A stretch of 64,000 nucleotides of DNA from Brevibacillus sp042683565. GTDB lineage: Bacteria; Bacillota; Bacilli; Brevibacillales; Brevibacillaceae. The notes below the pieces were generated by a model, which saw nothing but the letters and a program-made list of their open reading frames with translations, was not told where the DNA came from and searched no databases. Position 1 is the stretch's first letter. Each line of letters starts with the position of its first letter. The DNA lies in NCBI RefSeq assembly GCF_042683565.1, contig NZ_JBHUJW010000018.1:40831-104830 (forward strand). Direction: 5' to 3'. Both the position numbers and the translations under genes were made by a program. Below, one piece after another: positions 42,373 to 50,706 of the stretch.

Positions 42373-42804
42373 CTATTCGTCAGCATTCTGCCTTCTTTGA
42401 TAAGCAATTGTCCGGCTTTCTGCCTGCTTTTCTTCTTTCAGGCGCTGGTCTACCTCCAACTGCTGAGTTATATCGTGCTTCAGGTTATTGATGCACGACT
42501 CGCACAGCGTCCCCGTCTGGATCAAGGCAGTGCCGCAGCCCTCGCATGGATAAGCAAGGTTCGGATTTCCCGCCACTGTGATGCGTCCCTCTTTGATGAA
42601 TTTTGTGATTTGCTTGACGCTTACGTTCGTTGCTTCACTGACCTGGTAAATGTTTGAACCGCGATTTTCCCGTTTGCGCAAAAAGCGTGCACACCGTTCG
42701 TACTCCTGTTCCACTGTTTGATAACACTTCGGACAAATGTCGCGGACGGCTTGTACAAAAAGTGCGTCGCACCGTGAACAGTTTGCTAGTTTGCCCAAGG
42801 ACAT
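42373..42804 (-). CDS. yvyF: YvyF-like flagellar operon protein with two zinc-ribbon motifs
   Basis: A 143-residue protein with paired Cys motifs: CSRCDALF...CPKCYQ at residues 9-27 and CEGCGTALIQTGTLCESC near 95-112. Between them is a helix-turn-helix-like stretch (IYQVSEATNVSVKQITKFIKEGRI). This is the TIGR03826/YvyF family between comFC and flgM. The function is not settled; a regulatory nucleic-acid-binding role is inferred from the domains. It starts 91 bp after comFC and ends at a terminator. Confidence 0.85.
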   Translation of the reverse strand: MSLGKLANCSRCDALFVQAVRDICPKCYQTVEQEYERCARFLRKRENRGSNIYQVSEATNVSVKQITKFIKEGRITVAGNPNLAYPCEGCGTALIQTGTLCESCINNLKHDITQQLEVDQRLKEEKQAESRTIAYQRRQNADE

Positions 42805-42894
42805 GCTGCCACCCCTTTTGTGATCTTAGTTGTTCTGACCGCGCGTTCACAACCTGTTGTATGTCTTCATCATAACCCATTTTTTCCATGCTGG

Positions 42895-43680
42895 CTATCG
42901 GTAGATCGTCAGGGAATAAATGCTGCAGTCCTGTCCTGCATGGGCAGCGATCGTTCGCGCACAGGAGCGCAGTGTCGACCCTGTCGTGTAAATGTCGTCG
43001 ATCAGCAGGATTCTGGCACCCGCCATACTTGTTCCCATACGCTCCCCGCTCCATGAAAATGCCCCCTCCATGCTTTCCTCGCGTGACGCGCGGCCTGACT
43101 GCCGGCTCAGCTTGGCCGTATTTCTGGTGCGGGCGAGCAAGGGGCGCACAGGGATCTGCAGCGCGCAGCTCAAATGCAGAGCCAGCAGGTCCACCTGATT
43201 GAAGCCTCTCTCCTCCAGGCGCTGTGTGTGCAGCGGAACGGTAGTGATACAGTCAAACGAAGTCTGCCCGTGATAACGGTACAGCGCGATCAGCAGAAGC
43301 CGGGCAAAGAGAGCGGACAGCCGCTCCTCGCCGCGATATTTGTACAGACTGAGCAAGTCTTTTCCCCATGCATTATATCTGAGCAAGCTGCGGTTGCTGT
43401 GAAGCGGTTCTGCCGTAATTTTACGGCAGTCCCGACACACCGCTTCAGCCGGACTCGCCTTGTCCAGCTCGCGGCCGCATTGCTCGCAGATCGCCTCTCC
43501 GATGACGGGCAGCCGCTCGAGGCAGCCGGAGCACAAGGCAAGGTCGGAAACCAGCCTGTACATGACGGGGTAGCGCGTTCGGCTGGACAGCAGGCGCGTC
43601 AGGGTGCGGACGACAGGCTCCCTCGCCTGCGGCACGATGCGTCTCCCGCAGCCCGCGCATTCGGCGTTTTTTACGTTCAT
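42895..43680 (-). CDS. comFC: ComFC-type amidophosphoribosyltransferase-like competence protein
   Basis: ComF-family protein of 261 residues needed for DNA uptake in relatives. It has a zinc-ribbon-like N-terminus (CAGCGRRI, CSGCLERLP, CEQCG, CRDC). The PRTase domain shows TTVPLHTQRLEERGFNQVDLLA and the signature ILLIDDIYTTGSTL (~residues 225-238). The ATG at 43680 overlaps the comFA stop by 4 bp. The B. subtilis comFB gene that usually separates them is missing. Confidence 0.92.
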   Translation of the reverse strand: MNVKNAECAGCGRRIVPQAREPVVRTLTRLLSSRTRYPVMYRLVSDLALCSGCLERLPVIGEAICEQCGRELDKASPAEAVCRDCRKITAEPLHSNRSLLRYNAWGKDLLSLYKYRGEERLSALFARLLLIALYRYHGQTSFDCITTVPLHTQRLEERGFNQVDLLALHLSCALQIPVRPLLARTRNTAKLSRQSGRASREESMEGAFSWSGERMGTSMAGARILLIDDIYTTGSTLRSCARTIAAHAGQDCSIYSLTIYR

Positions 43681-45710
43681 ACAGTCTGCTCCCGGGTGCG
43701 CTGCAGTGCCGCCGCGAGCTGATTCATCCTGCTGATCTGCCGGACAGCCGCTCGGGGGGCGGCAGCGCGATCGGCCTGCAGGAACAGAACCGTGCCCGTA
43801 GGATCATCCGCCGAACGGCCTACGCGCCCGGCGATCTGCACCAGTGACGCCTCGTCAAACACCGGTGCCTCTGCCCCGATGACGACGACATCACTTCGCA
43901 AAATCGTGACTCCCCGCTCCAGGATCGTCGTCGTCACCATCAGTCGGCAGCGCCTCTCCCGGAATGCGCGTACCTTTTCCTCGCGCCCTGGATCGGCTGC
44001 GTGCACGCCAGCCATTCTCGACGCCTCGTCGGGAAAAAACTTCAGGAAATAGCCCAGCACGCGGTCTACATCCTCGATGCGCGGCACGAACACAAACAGC
44101 TGCCGCTCCTCCTGCAGGCAGTCCCTAACCAGCGCCAGCAGCGGCGCAACAGGACGAGCCGCCCGCAGGCGCCTGTGCAGCCCTACGACGGTCACAATCC
44201 GCGGAACAGGCAGCGCATTGCCGTGATAACGTCCCGGGAGCATCACGTGCGTGGGCGAGGCGAGCAGCGGCAGCGGTCGCCACAGACCAAACCTGATCGG
44301 CTTTTTGACCACCAGCTTCTTTTGCAAATACCGTGGTGGAGTCGCGCTCAAATAGAGCAGCTTGCCCCCGGGCAGCACCGCTCTGGAAACGGCTCTGTAG
44401 AGCATCGGGTTGTTATGGTACGGGAACGCGTCCGCCTCGTCCAGAACGACGAGGGGAAAGCGCCGGTAATATCGCATGACCTGATGCGTCGTCGCGATGG
44501 TAATATCCGCATCCTCCCATTTTTCCATACTGGAGCCGTGGACGGCGATGACACGGGCGCAGGGAAAGACTCGCTGCAGACGCGGCGCCAGCTCCAGCAC
44601 CACATCTTTGCGCGGAGTGGCGACAAGGACCCTCCCTCCTGCCGCGAGCGCCTCCGCGATCGAAGGAAACAGCAGTTCCGTCTTGCCTGCTCCGCACACC
44701 GCCCAGATGAGAAATTGCTGCGGCATGCCGGGGCGCTGGTCGGCAACGAAGCGCCTGGCTTGCTCTGCGGCTACGGCTTGCTCTCGGGAGTAGGTGCCTG
44801 TCCATTGCAATCGGGCCGCTGGCGACTGACCTGTCCGGCGAAAAGGGACAGTAGCAGAGGCTGGCACCAAGGCATCGACAGCAGAGGCCCGGAACGAGGC
44901 ACCCGGAGCGCGTGCTGACACCAAGGCTCCGTCAGTTCGGGATGGCACCAGCAAATACGGCGTGCAGCACTTGCTCCTGCCCATCCCCAGGCACACCGTA
45001 CAGTAGGCGCAGCCTTGCCCGCAGGTGTGGCAAACCGTCAGCTCGATGTCCCTTCGGCTGCTGCCGCATCTGTCGCAGACGAGCTCCAGCCGATGCTTCC
45101 ACCAGCCCTTTTGCACCGCCAGCCGTATACCTGGGCGCCACTCGGCGGCATCGGCCAATACCAGCCTTTGCAAAACGGCACTCAAATCCGGCACGGTCTC
45201 TCCCCGCTTCGCAAGCAATGTCTCGATCTCCTCCCAAAGCAGGGAGCGGCCTGCGAGAAGGGCAAAGATTCCGGATTCTGCAGCGGAATCCGCTGTGATT
45301 GGCGTCCCCAGCGCCGCTTCCCGTTCTTCTCCATGACTGCGAATCAGAACCGACCACTGTGCCTCCTCCCAGACGAACCATTCGCGCTGCAGCAGCCTTT
45401 CGGCGGTCGCCTCCCGCCCGTACAGGGCTGCTGTCTCCCGCACACGCGATACGGCCAATTGTCTCAGCTCCGTCAGCCCGTCCTCATTCAGCGGAATGGC
45501 AGACGCCTGACGCTCCTGCAGGCGGGCATTGACGGCCTCCCGCAAGGCAAAAGCGAGGACGAGCGACGGGCTTTTGCCAATGACGTGCAGCTGGCACCCC
45601 TCCCGCTCCTGCCAAAACGACTGGTCTACCGAAAAGCAAGGCGTGACGTACGCCTGGGCAGGCTGCAAGGTCCTGGTCCCGACTTTGATATAGAGCAAAT
45701 ACTCGCGCAC
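43677..45710 (-). CDS. comFA: ComFA, DEAD-box helicase-like ATPase for DNA uptake
   Basis: Membrane-associated ATPase thought to pull single-stranded DNA in during transformation. The 677-residue protein has a variable N-terminal ~215 residues and a four-Cys zinc module (CDRCGSS, CHTCGQGCAYC, CLGMGRSKCC, residues ~215-250). Helicase domains follow with CGAGKTE (Walker A, ~345), LDEADAF (DEAD, ~432), a LSATPP motif and QIAGRVGRSADDP (motif VI). The start is GTG at 45710 after GGGGAGGGGAT. Confidence 0.93.
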   Translation of the reverse strand: MREYLLYIKVGTRTLQPAQAYVTPCFSVDQSFWQEREGCQLHVIGKSPSLVLAFALREAVNARLQERQASAIPLNEDGLTELRQLAVSRVRETAALYGREATAERLLQREWFVWEEAQWSVLIRSHGEEREAALGTPITADSAAESGIFALLAGRSLLWEEIETLLAKRGETVPDLSAVLQRLVLADAAEWRPGIRLAVQKGWWKHRLELVCDRCGSSRRDIELTVCHTCGQGCAYCTVCLGMGRSKCCTPYLLVPSRTDGALVSARAPGASFRASAVDALVPASATVPFRRTGQSPAARLQWTGTYSREQAVAAEQARRFVADQRPGMPQQFLIWAVCGAGKTELLFPSIAEALAAGGRVLVATPRKDVVLELAPRLQRVFPCARVIAVHGSSMEKWEDADITIATTHQVMRYYRRFPLVVLDEADAFPYHNNPMLYRAVSRAVLPGGKLLYLSATPPRYLQKKLVVKKPIRFGLWRPLPLLASPTHVMLPGRYHGNALPVPRIVTVVGLHRRLRAARPVAPLLALVRDCLQEERQLFVFVPRIEDVDRVLGYFLKFFPDEASRMAGVHAADPGREEKVRAFRERRCRLMVTTTILERGVTILRSDVVVIGAEAPVFDEASLVQIAGRVGRSADDPTGTVLFLQADRAAAPRAAVRQISRMNQLAAALQRTREQTV

Positions 45711-45858
45711 ACGATCCCCTCCCCGCTCGTGCTCTGTCTGATTTCAGTGTGCAAAAAGACAGGGAGGGGCCGCAAATATTTTGCAGGGGCCAGCCCGTTA
45801 AGGAATGGCGAGTGAGGGGCAAGCGCAGAATATGGCCTGCCCGTTGTAAAAAGTACAC

Positions 45859-46236
45859 TCAGGTCGAAGCTTCCGCCGTCTCCTGCCGCAGGTCGATGAC
45901 GATGTCCGTGTGAACATGCTCCTCTTGCCCATCCGCCTGCGCCGCGTGCAAGAAGTACGGGTATCGCTCATAGATGCTGGCGATCTGTCCGGTATCGTCC
46001 GTAGAGCCAGCGTCGATCAAGGATATGCGGACAGGCTCGCCGCTCCAGTAAGAGCGAAGCAGCAGGCGGCGAATGACTCGCTCCAGCACCTGTTCGGAAT
46101 TGCGCACCAACAGGCGGTAGTGGATTTGCGGGAGATCGGCGCTCTTCCTCGCGCGGTCGGCCCATTTGTCGGCCAGCAGCACAAGCAGCAAGGAGAAGCC
46201 GTATGACGCAAGCAGCCAAATCAGCAAATCTTCCAT
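45859..46236 (-). CDS. Small hypothetical membrane-anchored protein
   Basis: About 125 residues. The start at 46236 (MEDLLIWLL) is preferred because the ATG three codons earlier abuts its own GAGGAGGT. An N-terminal membrane segment covers residues ~4-21. The rest is soluble and contains RISLIDAGSTDDTGQIASIYERYP, which resembles the nucleotide-binding start of GT-A glycosyltransferases but is too short for one. No family recognised. It lies between degU and comFA. Confidence 0.65.
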   Translation of the reverse strand: MEDLLIWLLASYGFSLLLVLLADKWADRARKSADLPQIHYRLLVRNSEQVLERVIRRLLLRSYWSGEPVRISLIDAGSTDDTGQIASIYERYPYFLHAAQADGQEEHVHTDIVIDLRQETAEAST

Positions 46237-46333
46237 CGCGGTCATACCTCCTCTGCTAACAAGGTATGCCGGATGGCTTGGCAGCGGTGCACTCCCGCTG
46301 ATTTCCGCGAGATCGGTCAGCTTGCATGCCTAC

Positions 46334-46370
46334 GAAAAAAGACCGCTGGCTGCCCTGCCCAACGGTCTTT
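46334..46370 (-). terminator. Intrinsic terminator after degU
   Basis: AAAGACCGTTGG..CCAGCGGTCTTT stem followed by TTTCG on the minus strand, 10 nt past the degU stop. Confidence 0.82.
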
Positions 46371-46377
46371 CGTCTTC

Positions 46378-47085
46378 TTACAGCTTCACCCAGCCGTTTT
46401 TGATGGAAATGACGACGGCTTGCGTACGGTCCTGAACGTTCAGCTTTTGCAAAATGCTGCTGACGTGATTTTTAACGGTTTTTTCGCTGATGAACAAAAA
46501 CTCGCCAATCGCCCTGTTGCTCTTGCCCTCTGCCATCAGCTGCAATACTTCGCGCTCCCGCCGCGTCAACGATTCGATCACCTTTGGATCGATTGTCTGC
46601 GATTCGTCAATGGCAAAGCTGCGCTCGGCCGACCCTTCCTGTTCGCTCAAGCGGCGGAACTCCTCGATCAGCTTGCCCGTTACCTTGGGATGGATGTACG
46701 CGCCGCCGCTGGCTACTACCCGCACGGCTTCGACGAGGTCGCTCGTCCCCATCTCCTTGAGCAAATAACCCGAGGCACCGGAACGGAGCGTGCGATACAC
46801 ATACCCTTCGTCATCGTGGATGGAGAGCATGATGACCCGTGTGCTCGGGCTGGCTGCAATCACGTTCTCGGCAGCAGATACTCCATTGATGTTCGGCATA
46901 TTGATATCCATCAGCAAGACATCCGGCTTGTGCTCTTCAGCCAGCCGGGCAGCCTCTGCTCCGTCCGCGCCTTCTCCGACAACCTTGAAATCCTCTTCCA
47001 TCTCTAAAATACGCTTAACGCCTTCACGGAATAGTTGATGATCGTCCACAATCACAATACGGAGCTCTTGCTGTCTCTTATCCAT
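46378..47085 (-). CDS. degU: Two-component response regulator DegU
   Basis: NarL/FixJ-type regulator of 235 residues controlling exoenzymes, motility and competence. The receiver domain (1-125) has VDDHQLFREG, the phosphoacceptor Asp60 in LLMDINMPN, and Lys in GYLLKEM. The C-terminal LuxR-type HTH (~170-232) has LTRREREVLQLMAEGKSNR and FISEKTVKNHVSSILQKL. It lies 32 bp after degS and next to the comF genes as in B. subtilis. Confidence 0.95.
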   Translation of the reverse strand: MDKRQQELRIVIVDDHQLFREGVKRILEMEEDFKVVGEGADGAEAARLAEEHKPDVLLMDINMPNINGVSAAENVIAASPSTRVIMLSIHDDEGYVYRTLRSGASGYLLKEMGTSDLVEAVRVVASGGAYIHPKVTGKLIEEFRRLSEQEGSAERSFAIDESQTIDPKVIESLTRREREVLQLMAEGKSNRAIGEFLFISEKTVKNHVSSILQKLNVQDRTQAVVISIKNGWVKL

Positions 47086-47117
47086 GACTCATCCTCCTGT
47101 GCAAATTCTGTAATTTT

Positions 47118-48260
47118 TCACATCTTCAGCGGTATTTGAAACATTACCCTGGTTCCCTCACCTGGCGCCGATCGCATCTCGACGGAACCTTCCAGAAGCT
47201 GGACGCGCTCTTTCATACCTAATAGTCCGAACGATCCTCCCGTCGCCAACCGCTTGTTCAAATCGAATCCGACGCCGTTATCTTTGACCACGAGACTGAG
47301 CGAGTCCGGGATGAACTCCAGCTTCACCTGAACGCTGCTGGCGCAAGCGTGCTTCTCCACGTTGTTCAGGCACTCCTGAACGAGACGAAAAATCGCGGCT
47401 TTCACCGAGCTGCGCAGTGGCGGCTCGATCCCGAACACGACCAGATCAATAGAAGCTTCGATGCGCTCCTCGCACGTTTGTATGTACTTTTGCAATGTCG
47501 GGACCAATCCCAGATCGTCCAGTGCCATCGGGCGCAGGTCGAAAATGATTCTTCTCACATCGGCAAGGCTCATGCGAACCATTTCTTTCAGCTCATGCAA
47601 TTCCATTTGCGCTTCCAGAATCCGCTCGTTTGCCAGCATTTTCTCGACGATCTCGGAACGAAGCACGACATTCGCCATCGACTGGGCGGGGCCATCGTGG
47701 ATTTCCCGCGCCACCCGCTTGCGCTCTTCCTCCTGGGCCTGAATGATTCTAAGACCCATCAACTGATGCTGCTTCGCCGATTCCAGCGCCTCCCCGATCT
47801 TGCTCAAATCGCCGGTCAAATACCCGAGTACCACACTCATTTGCGACACCAGCTTTTCCGCACGCTCGATCGTCACCTGCAGCGTGCGCAGCTGACGCTC
47901 CAGATCGTTGCGCCGGCTCTTCAGGTTATTTTCCCGCTCCCGATAAATCGATAGCTCTACCTGAATGCGGCTCGCTTCTTCATAGGCTACACGGATGTCT
48001 TCCTCCGTGTAATCATGAAAATTGCGGCTGACCATTGCCAGGCGATTGCGCGACTTGCGATACGCCAGCTCCAGCGCATCGACCTTTTCAATCACTTTGG
48101 AAATTTCCTGACGCAGTTCATGCAAATCCATCTTCAGCGAATTGCCTTGCTGTCTGGCATGTTCGGCTATATCAAATATTTGTGTTTTGCTTGTCTCTAC
48201 TGTTTCAATTGTTCGTTTAATGACTCCATCAAGCATGCTAATGTCAATCGCCTGGTTCAT
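47118..48260 (-). CDS. degS: Cytoplasmic sensor histidine kinase DegS
   Basis: Phosphorylates DegU. The 380-residue protein lacks membrane segments. Residues 1-170 form long helices including the DegS sensor region (YTEEDIRVAYEEASRIQVEL). The HisKA_3 box AREIHDGPAQSM gives phosphoacceptor His188. The HATPase domain has LVQECLNNVEKHA and KDNGVGFD, and GLLGMKERVQLLEG. The ATG at 48260 follows GAAGGAGAG. Confidence 0.95.
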   Translation of the reverse strand: MNQAIDISMLDGVIKRTIETVETSKTQIFDIAEHARQQGNSLKMDLHELRQEISKVIEKVDALELAYRKSRNRLAMVSRNFHDYTEEDIRVAYEEASRIQVELSIYRERENNLKSRRNDLERQLRTLQVTIERAEKLVSQMSVVLGYLTGDLSKIGEALESAKQHQLMGLRIIQAQEEERKRVAREIHDGPAQSMANVVLRSEIVEKMLANERILEAQMELHELKEMVRMSLADVRRIIFDLRPMALDDLGLVPTLQKYIQTCEERIEASIDLVVFGIEPPLRSSVKAAIFRLVQECLNNVEKHACASSVQVKLEFIPDSLSLVVKDNGVGFDLNKRLATGGSFGLLGMKERVQLLEGSVEMRSAPGEGTRVMFQIPLKM

Positions 48261-48688
48261 GACTGCTCTCCTTCAAACACATTTTTCGATTTTGTGAACA
48301 GCTGATGGAGGCCCGTTTCATCCACATCCGCCATACTGCGTCATCGTGTGGATCTTTCTGGTTTGCCCGGCTTCTGAAGGCCATGACATTTGGCTTAAAC
48401 AACCAATGCTTCTCTTATGATTATAGACGTACCTACATGGGGAAAAGGTTGCATTTGCACCCCATCTTTTTTCTGACTTTTCTTTCCTTTTTCTCCCATG
48501 AATAGCCGAACGGATAAAAAGATTGCAAACTTCAAAAGGAAGAGCCTCTTGTTCCGCAGAAAGCCCCTCCTTTTTCCTCACTAAATATTCGACATCGTCT
48601 TACAAAATCCTCCGTAAGCCTTTCCCCAATTACTGGACAAAGCTGTCCGAACCGGGCGCGCGGCGCCCATGCATCTGCCGCGAAAAAC
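48261..48688 (-). other. Gene-free stretch upstream of degS
   Basis: About 430 bp with no frame I trust. A perfect -10-like TATAAT lies at 48421-48426 on the minus strand about 160 bp before degS, with no good -35. A short minus-strand frame here (48318-48581) has a GGAGG-preceded region but no protein-like features. Confidence 0.4.
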
Positions 48689-48722
48689 AAAAAAGAGCCT
48701 GATTGCGTAAACCAGGCTCTTC
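48689..48722 (-). terminator. Intrinsic terminator after metK
   Basis: AAGAGCCTG/CAGGCTCTT stem followed by TTTTTGTTTTT on the minus strand, 15 nt after the metK stop. Confidence 0.88.
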
Positions 48723-48737
48723 TCCGTCTACTGCTTC

Positions 48738-49949
48738 TTATTTTGTCAAAGCTGCCGCGTCTTGCTTCAGCGCTTCTGCCTTGTCTGTTTGCTCCCAAGG
48801 AACATTCAGGTCGTTGCGGCCGAAGTGACCGTATGCAGCTGTTTGTTTGTAAATCGGACGACGCAGGTCCAGTTGCTTGATGATGCCAGCAGGACGCAGG
48901 TCGAAATGCTTGCGAACCAGTTTCACCAGATCTTCTTCGGAAATCGTTCCTGTGCCGAAAGTATCGACCGCGATGGAAACAGGTTGCGCTACCCCGATTG
49001 CGTACGCCACCTGAACTTCGCATTTGTCAGCGAGGCCAGCTGCCACGATGTTTTTCGCGACGTAGCGAGCTGCGTATGCACCGGAACGGTCCACTTTGGT
49101 CGGATCTTTCCCGGAGAACGCGCCGCCGCCGTGACGGGCATAACCGCCGTAAGTGTCTACGATGATTTTGCGGCCAGTCAAGCCAGCGTCCCCTTGTGGT
49201 CCGCCGATGACGAAACGGCCAGTCGGGTTGATGAAGTATTTGGTGTCTGCATCCAGCAGTTCAGCTGGAACGACAGGCTTGATTACATGCTCCATCAGGT
49301 CTTGCTTGATTTGTTCCAGAGTGGTTTCCGGAGCGTGTTGGGTGGAAATGACGATCGTATCGATACGAACCGGCTTGTCGCCATCGTATTCAACCGTCAC
49401 TTGTGTTTTTCCATCCGGGCGCAGGTACGGCAGCGTGTCGTTTTTGCGAACTTCGGTCAGACGACGAGCCAGTTTGTGCGCCATGCTGATTGGCAGTGGC
49501 ATCAGTTCAGGCGTTTCGTTGCAGGCAAAACCAAACATCAGGCCTTGGTCACCAGCACCGATCGCTTCGATTTGCTCGTCAGTCATTTTGCCTTCACGCG
49601 CTTCCAGAGCCTGGTCTACACCAAGGGCAATGTCAGCGGATTGTTCGCCGATCGCAGTGATGACACCGCAAGTATCTGCGTCAAAGCCGAATTTCGCACG
49701 ATCGTAGCCGATGCCGCGGATCGTATCGCGAACGAGCTTTTGGATGTCTACATACGTACTGGTAGTAATCTCGCCAGCAACCAGAACGAGACCCGTCGTC
49801 ACGGATGTTTCGCAAGCGACGCGTGCATTCGGATCTTTGGACAGAATGGCATCCAGAATGGAATCGGAAATTTGGTCACAAATTTTATCCGGATGTCCTT
49901 CTGTGACGGATTCCGATGTGAACAGACGACGACCTTTTTGCAAAGCCAT
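48738..49949 (-). CDS. metK: S-adenosylmethionine synthetase
   Basis: Makes SAM from methionine and ATP. The 403-residue protein has TSESVTEGHPDKICDQISD (residues ~9-27, with the catalytic His), the hexapeptide-type GAGDQGLMFG near 120, and GGGAFSGKDPTKVDRS (P-loop-like) near 275. The ATG at 49949 follows AAGGAGGT. An S-box riboswitch with a terminator lies 75-240 bp upstream, so expression falls when SAM is plentiful. Confidence 0.97.
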   Translation of the reverse strand: MALQKGRRLFTSESVTEGHPDKICDQISDSILDAILSKDPNARVACETSVTTGLVLVAGEITTSTYVDIQKLVRDTIRGIGYDRAKFGFDADTCGVITAIGEQSADIALGVDQALEAREGKMTDEQIEAIGAGDQGLMFGFACNETPELMPLPISMAHKLARRLTEVRKNDTLPYLRPDGKTQVTVEYDGDKPVRIDTIVISTQHAPETTLEQIKQDLMEHVIKPVVPAELLDADTKYFINPTGRFVIGGPQGDAGLTGRKIIVDTYGGYARHGGGAFSGKDPTKVDRSGAYAARYVAKNIVAAGLADKCEVQVAYAIGVAQPVSIAVDTFGTGTISEEDLVKLVRKHFDLRPAGIIKQLDLRRPIYKQTAAYGHFGRNDLNVPWEQTDKAEALKQDAAALTK

Positions 49950-50022
49950 GAGAAAATACCTCCTTTGACCTCATACAAATAGTGTGGTAGCCGAGTCAGG
50001 ATTTTATCGACGTAAACGCATG

Positions 50023-50191
50023 AAAAAAACCTTTTCCAACTTGCTGGAGGAAAAGGTTTGAGCGCTTTTTGCTTCCTTCATCCTCTTATCGGCCAGAACA
50101 GATGCCTGTTCTGCTGGTTAGCACCGCGCTCTCGTCGGTTGCCGGGCTTCATGGGGCCAGTCCCTCCGCCTGCTCTGGATAAGAGTATCCA
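50023..50191 (-). promoter_or_regulatory. SAM-I (S-box) riboswitch with terminator, upstream of metK
   Basis: On the minus strand the aptamer (about 50085-50191) has the conserved P1 arms CTCTTATC and GATAAGAG, the AGGGACTGGCCC...GAAGCCCGGCAACC core and GGTGCTAACC. A terminator hairpin AAACCTTTTCC/GGAAAAGGTTT with a run of T follows at 50023-50059. These are the defining S-box elements. Confidence 0.95.
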
Positions 50192-50238
50192 TTACGGATT
50201 ATAGAATAATTGTTTTTGTCTATAGTGTCAATAGACTT

Positions 50239-50688
50239 TTATCGAAGAGCGTATTTGCCGCGAACCATCACGTGAGAAATGCCGTCGTAGCCCGGTGCGA
50301 GACGCAAGCCGCGGTTATCGGAACGGGCAATCAGCAGCAGATGGTTCGTGCCGACGACGGCTCCGCCCCGCAGGTCTACGCCCGCTGTCAGATCAGTCAG
50401 GCCGTCTCCCTTGTCGCCTGCCACAGCCTGTACCTTGCCGGTGCGCACGATAAACTCGGTCCCTTCAAAGCCGTACAACGTCTGCCCCGGACTTACCTCC
50501 ACGACAGTCAGGGTGCTTCCTCCGCCGCTGGCTGCCTGAATCTGCTGGTCTACGTAGCTTTTCGTCACGACCGGATCGTCTACCGAGCCCGGCACGCCTC
50601 CTACCCCGTCTGCCATGGCCTGGGAGGCGAAAATCGCCGCCCCTCCAATCGCTGCGGCCAACAGACCTTTGGTGACTGGTTTCATCAT
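50239..50688 (-). CDS. Small secreted protein of unknown function
   Basis: A 149-residue protein with a signal peptide (KPVTKGLLAAAIGGAAIFASQAMA, cleavage near residue 26). A Gly/Asp-rich mature region has VDDPVVTKSYVDQQI and VVEVSPGQTLYGFEGTEFIVRTG. The second half, with RGGAVVGTNHLLLIARSDNRG, is likely beta-rich. I do not know the family. The ATG at 50688 follows GGGGAGGATAACG and lies 18 bp after the SLH protease gene, so the two are probably co-transcribed. Confidence 0.78.
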   Translation of the reverse strand: MMKPVTKGLLAAAIGGAAIFASQAMADGVGGVPGSVDDPVVTKSYVDQQIQAASGGGSTLTVVEVSPGQTLYGFEGTEFIVRTGKVQAVAGDKGDGLTDLTAGVDLRGGAVVGTNHLLLIARSDNRGLRLAPGYDGISHVMVRGKYALR

Positions 50689-50706
50689 CGTTATCCTCCC
50701 CAGTGG

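Noticed and set aside
48318..48581. An 87-codon minus-strand frame upstream of degS
   Set aside because: Mixed composition, no good start context and no recognisable motif; probably leader or promoter DNA.
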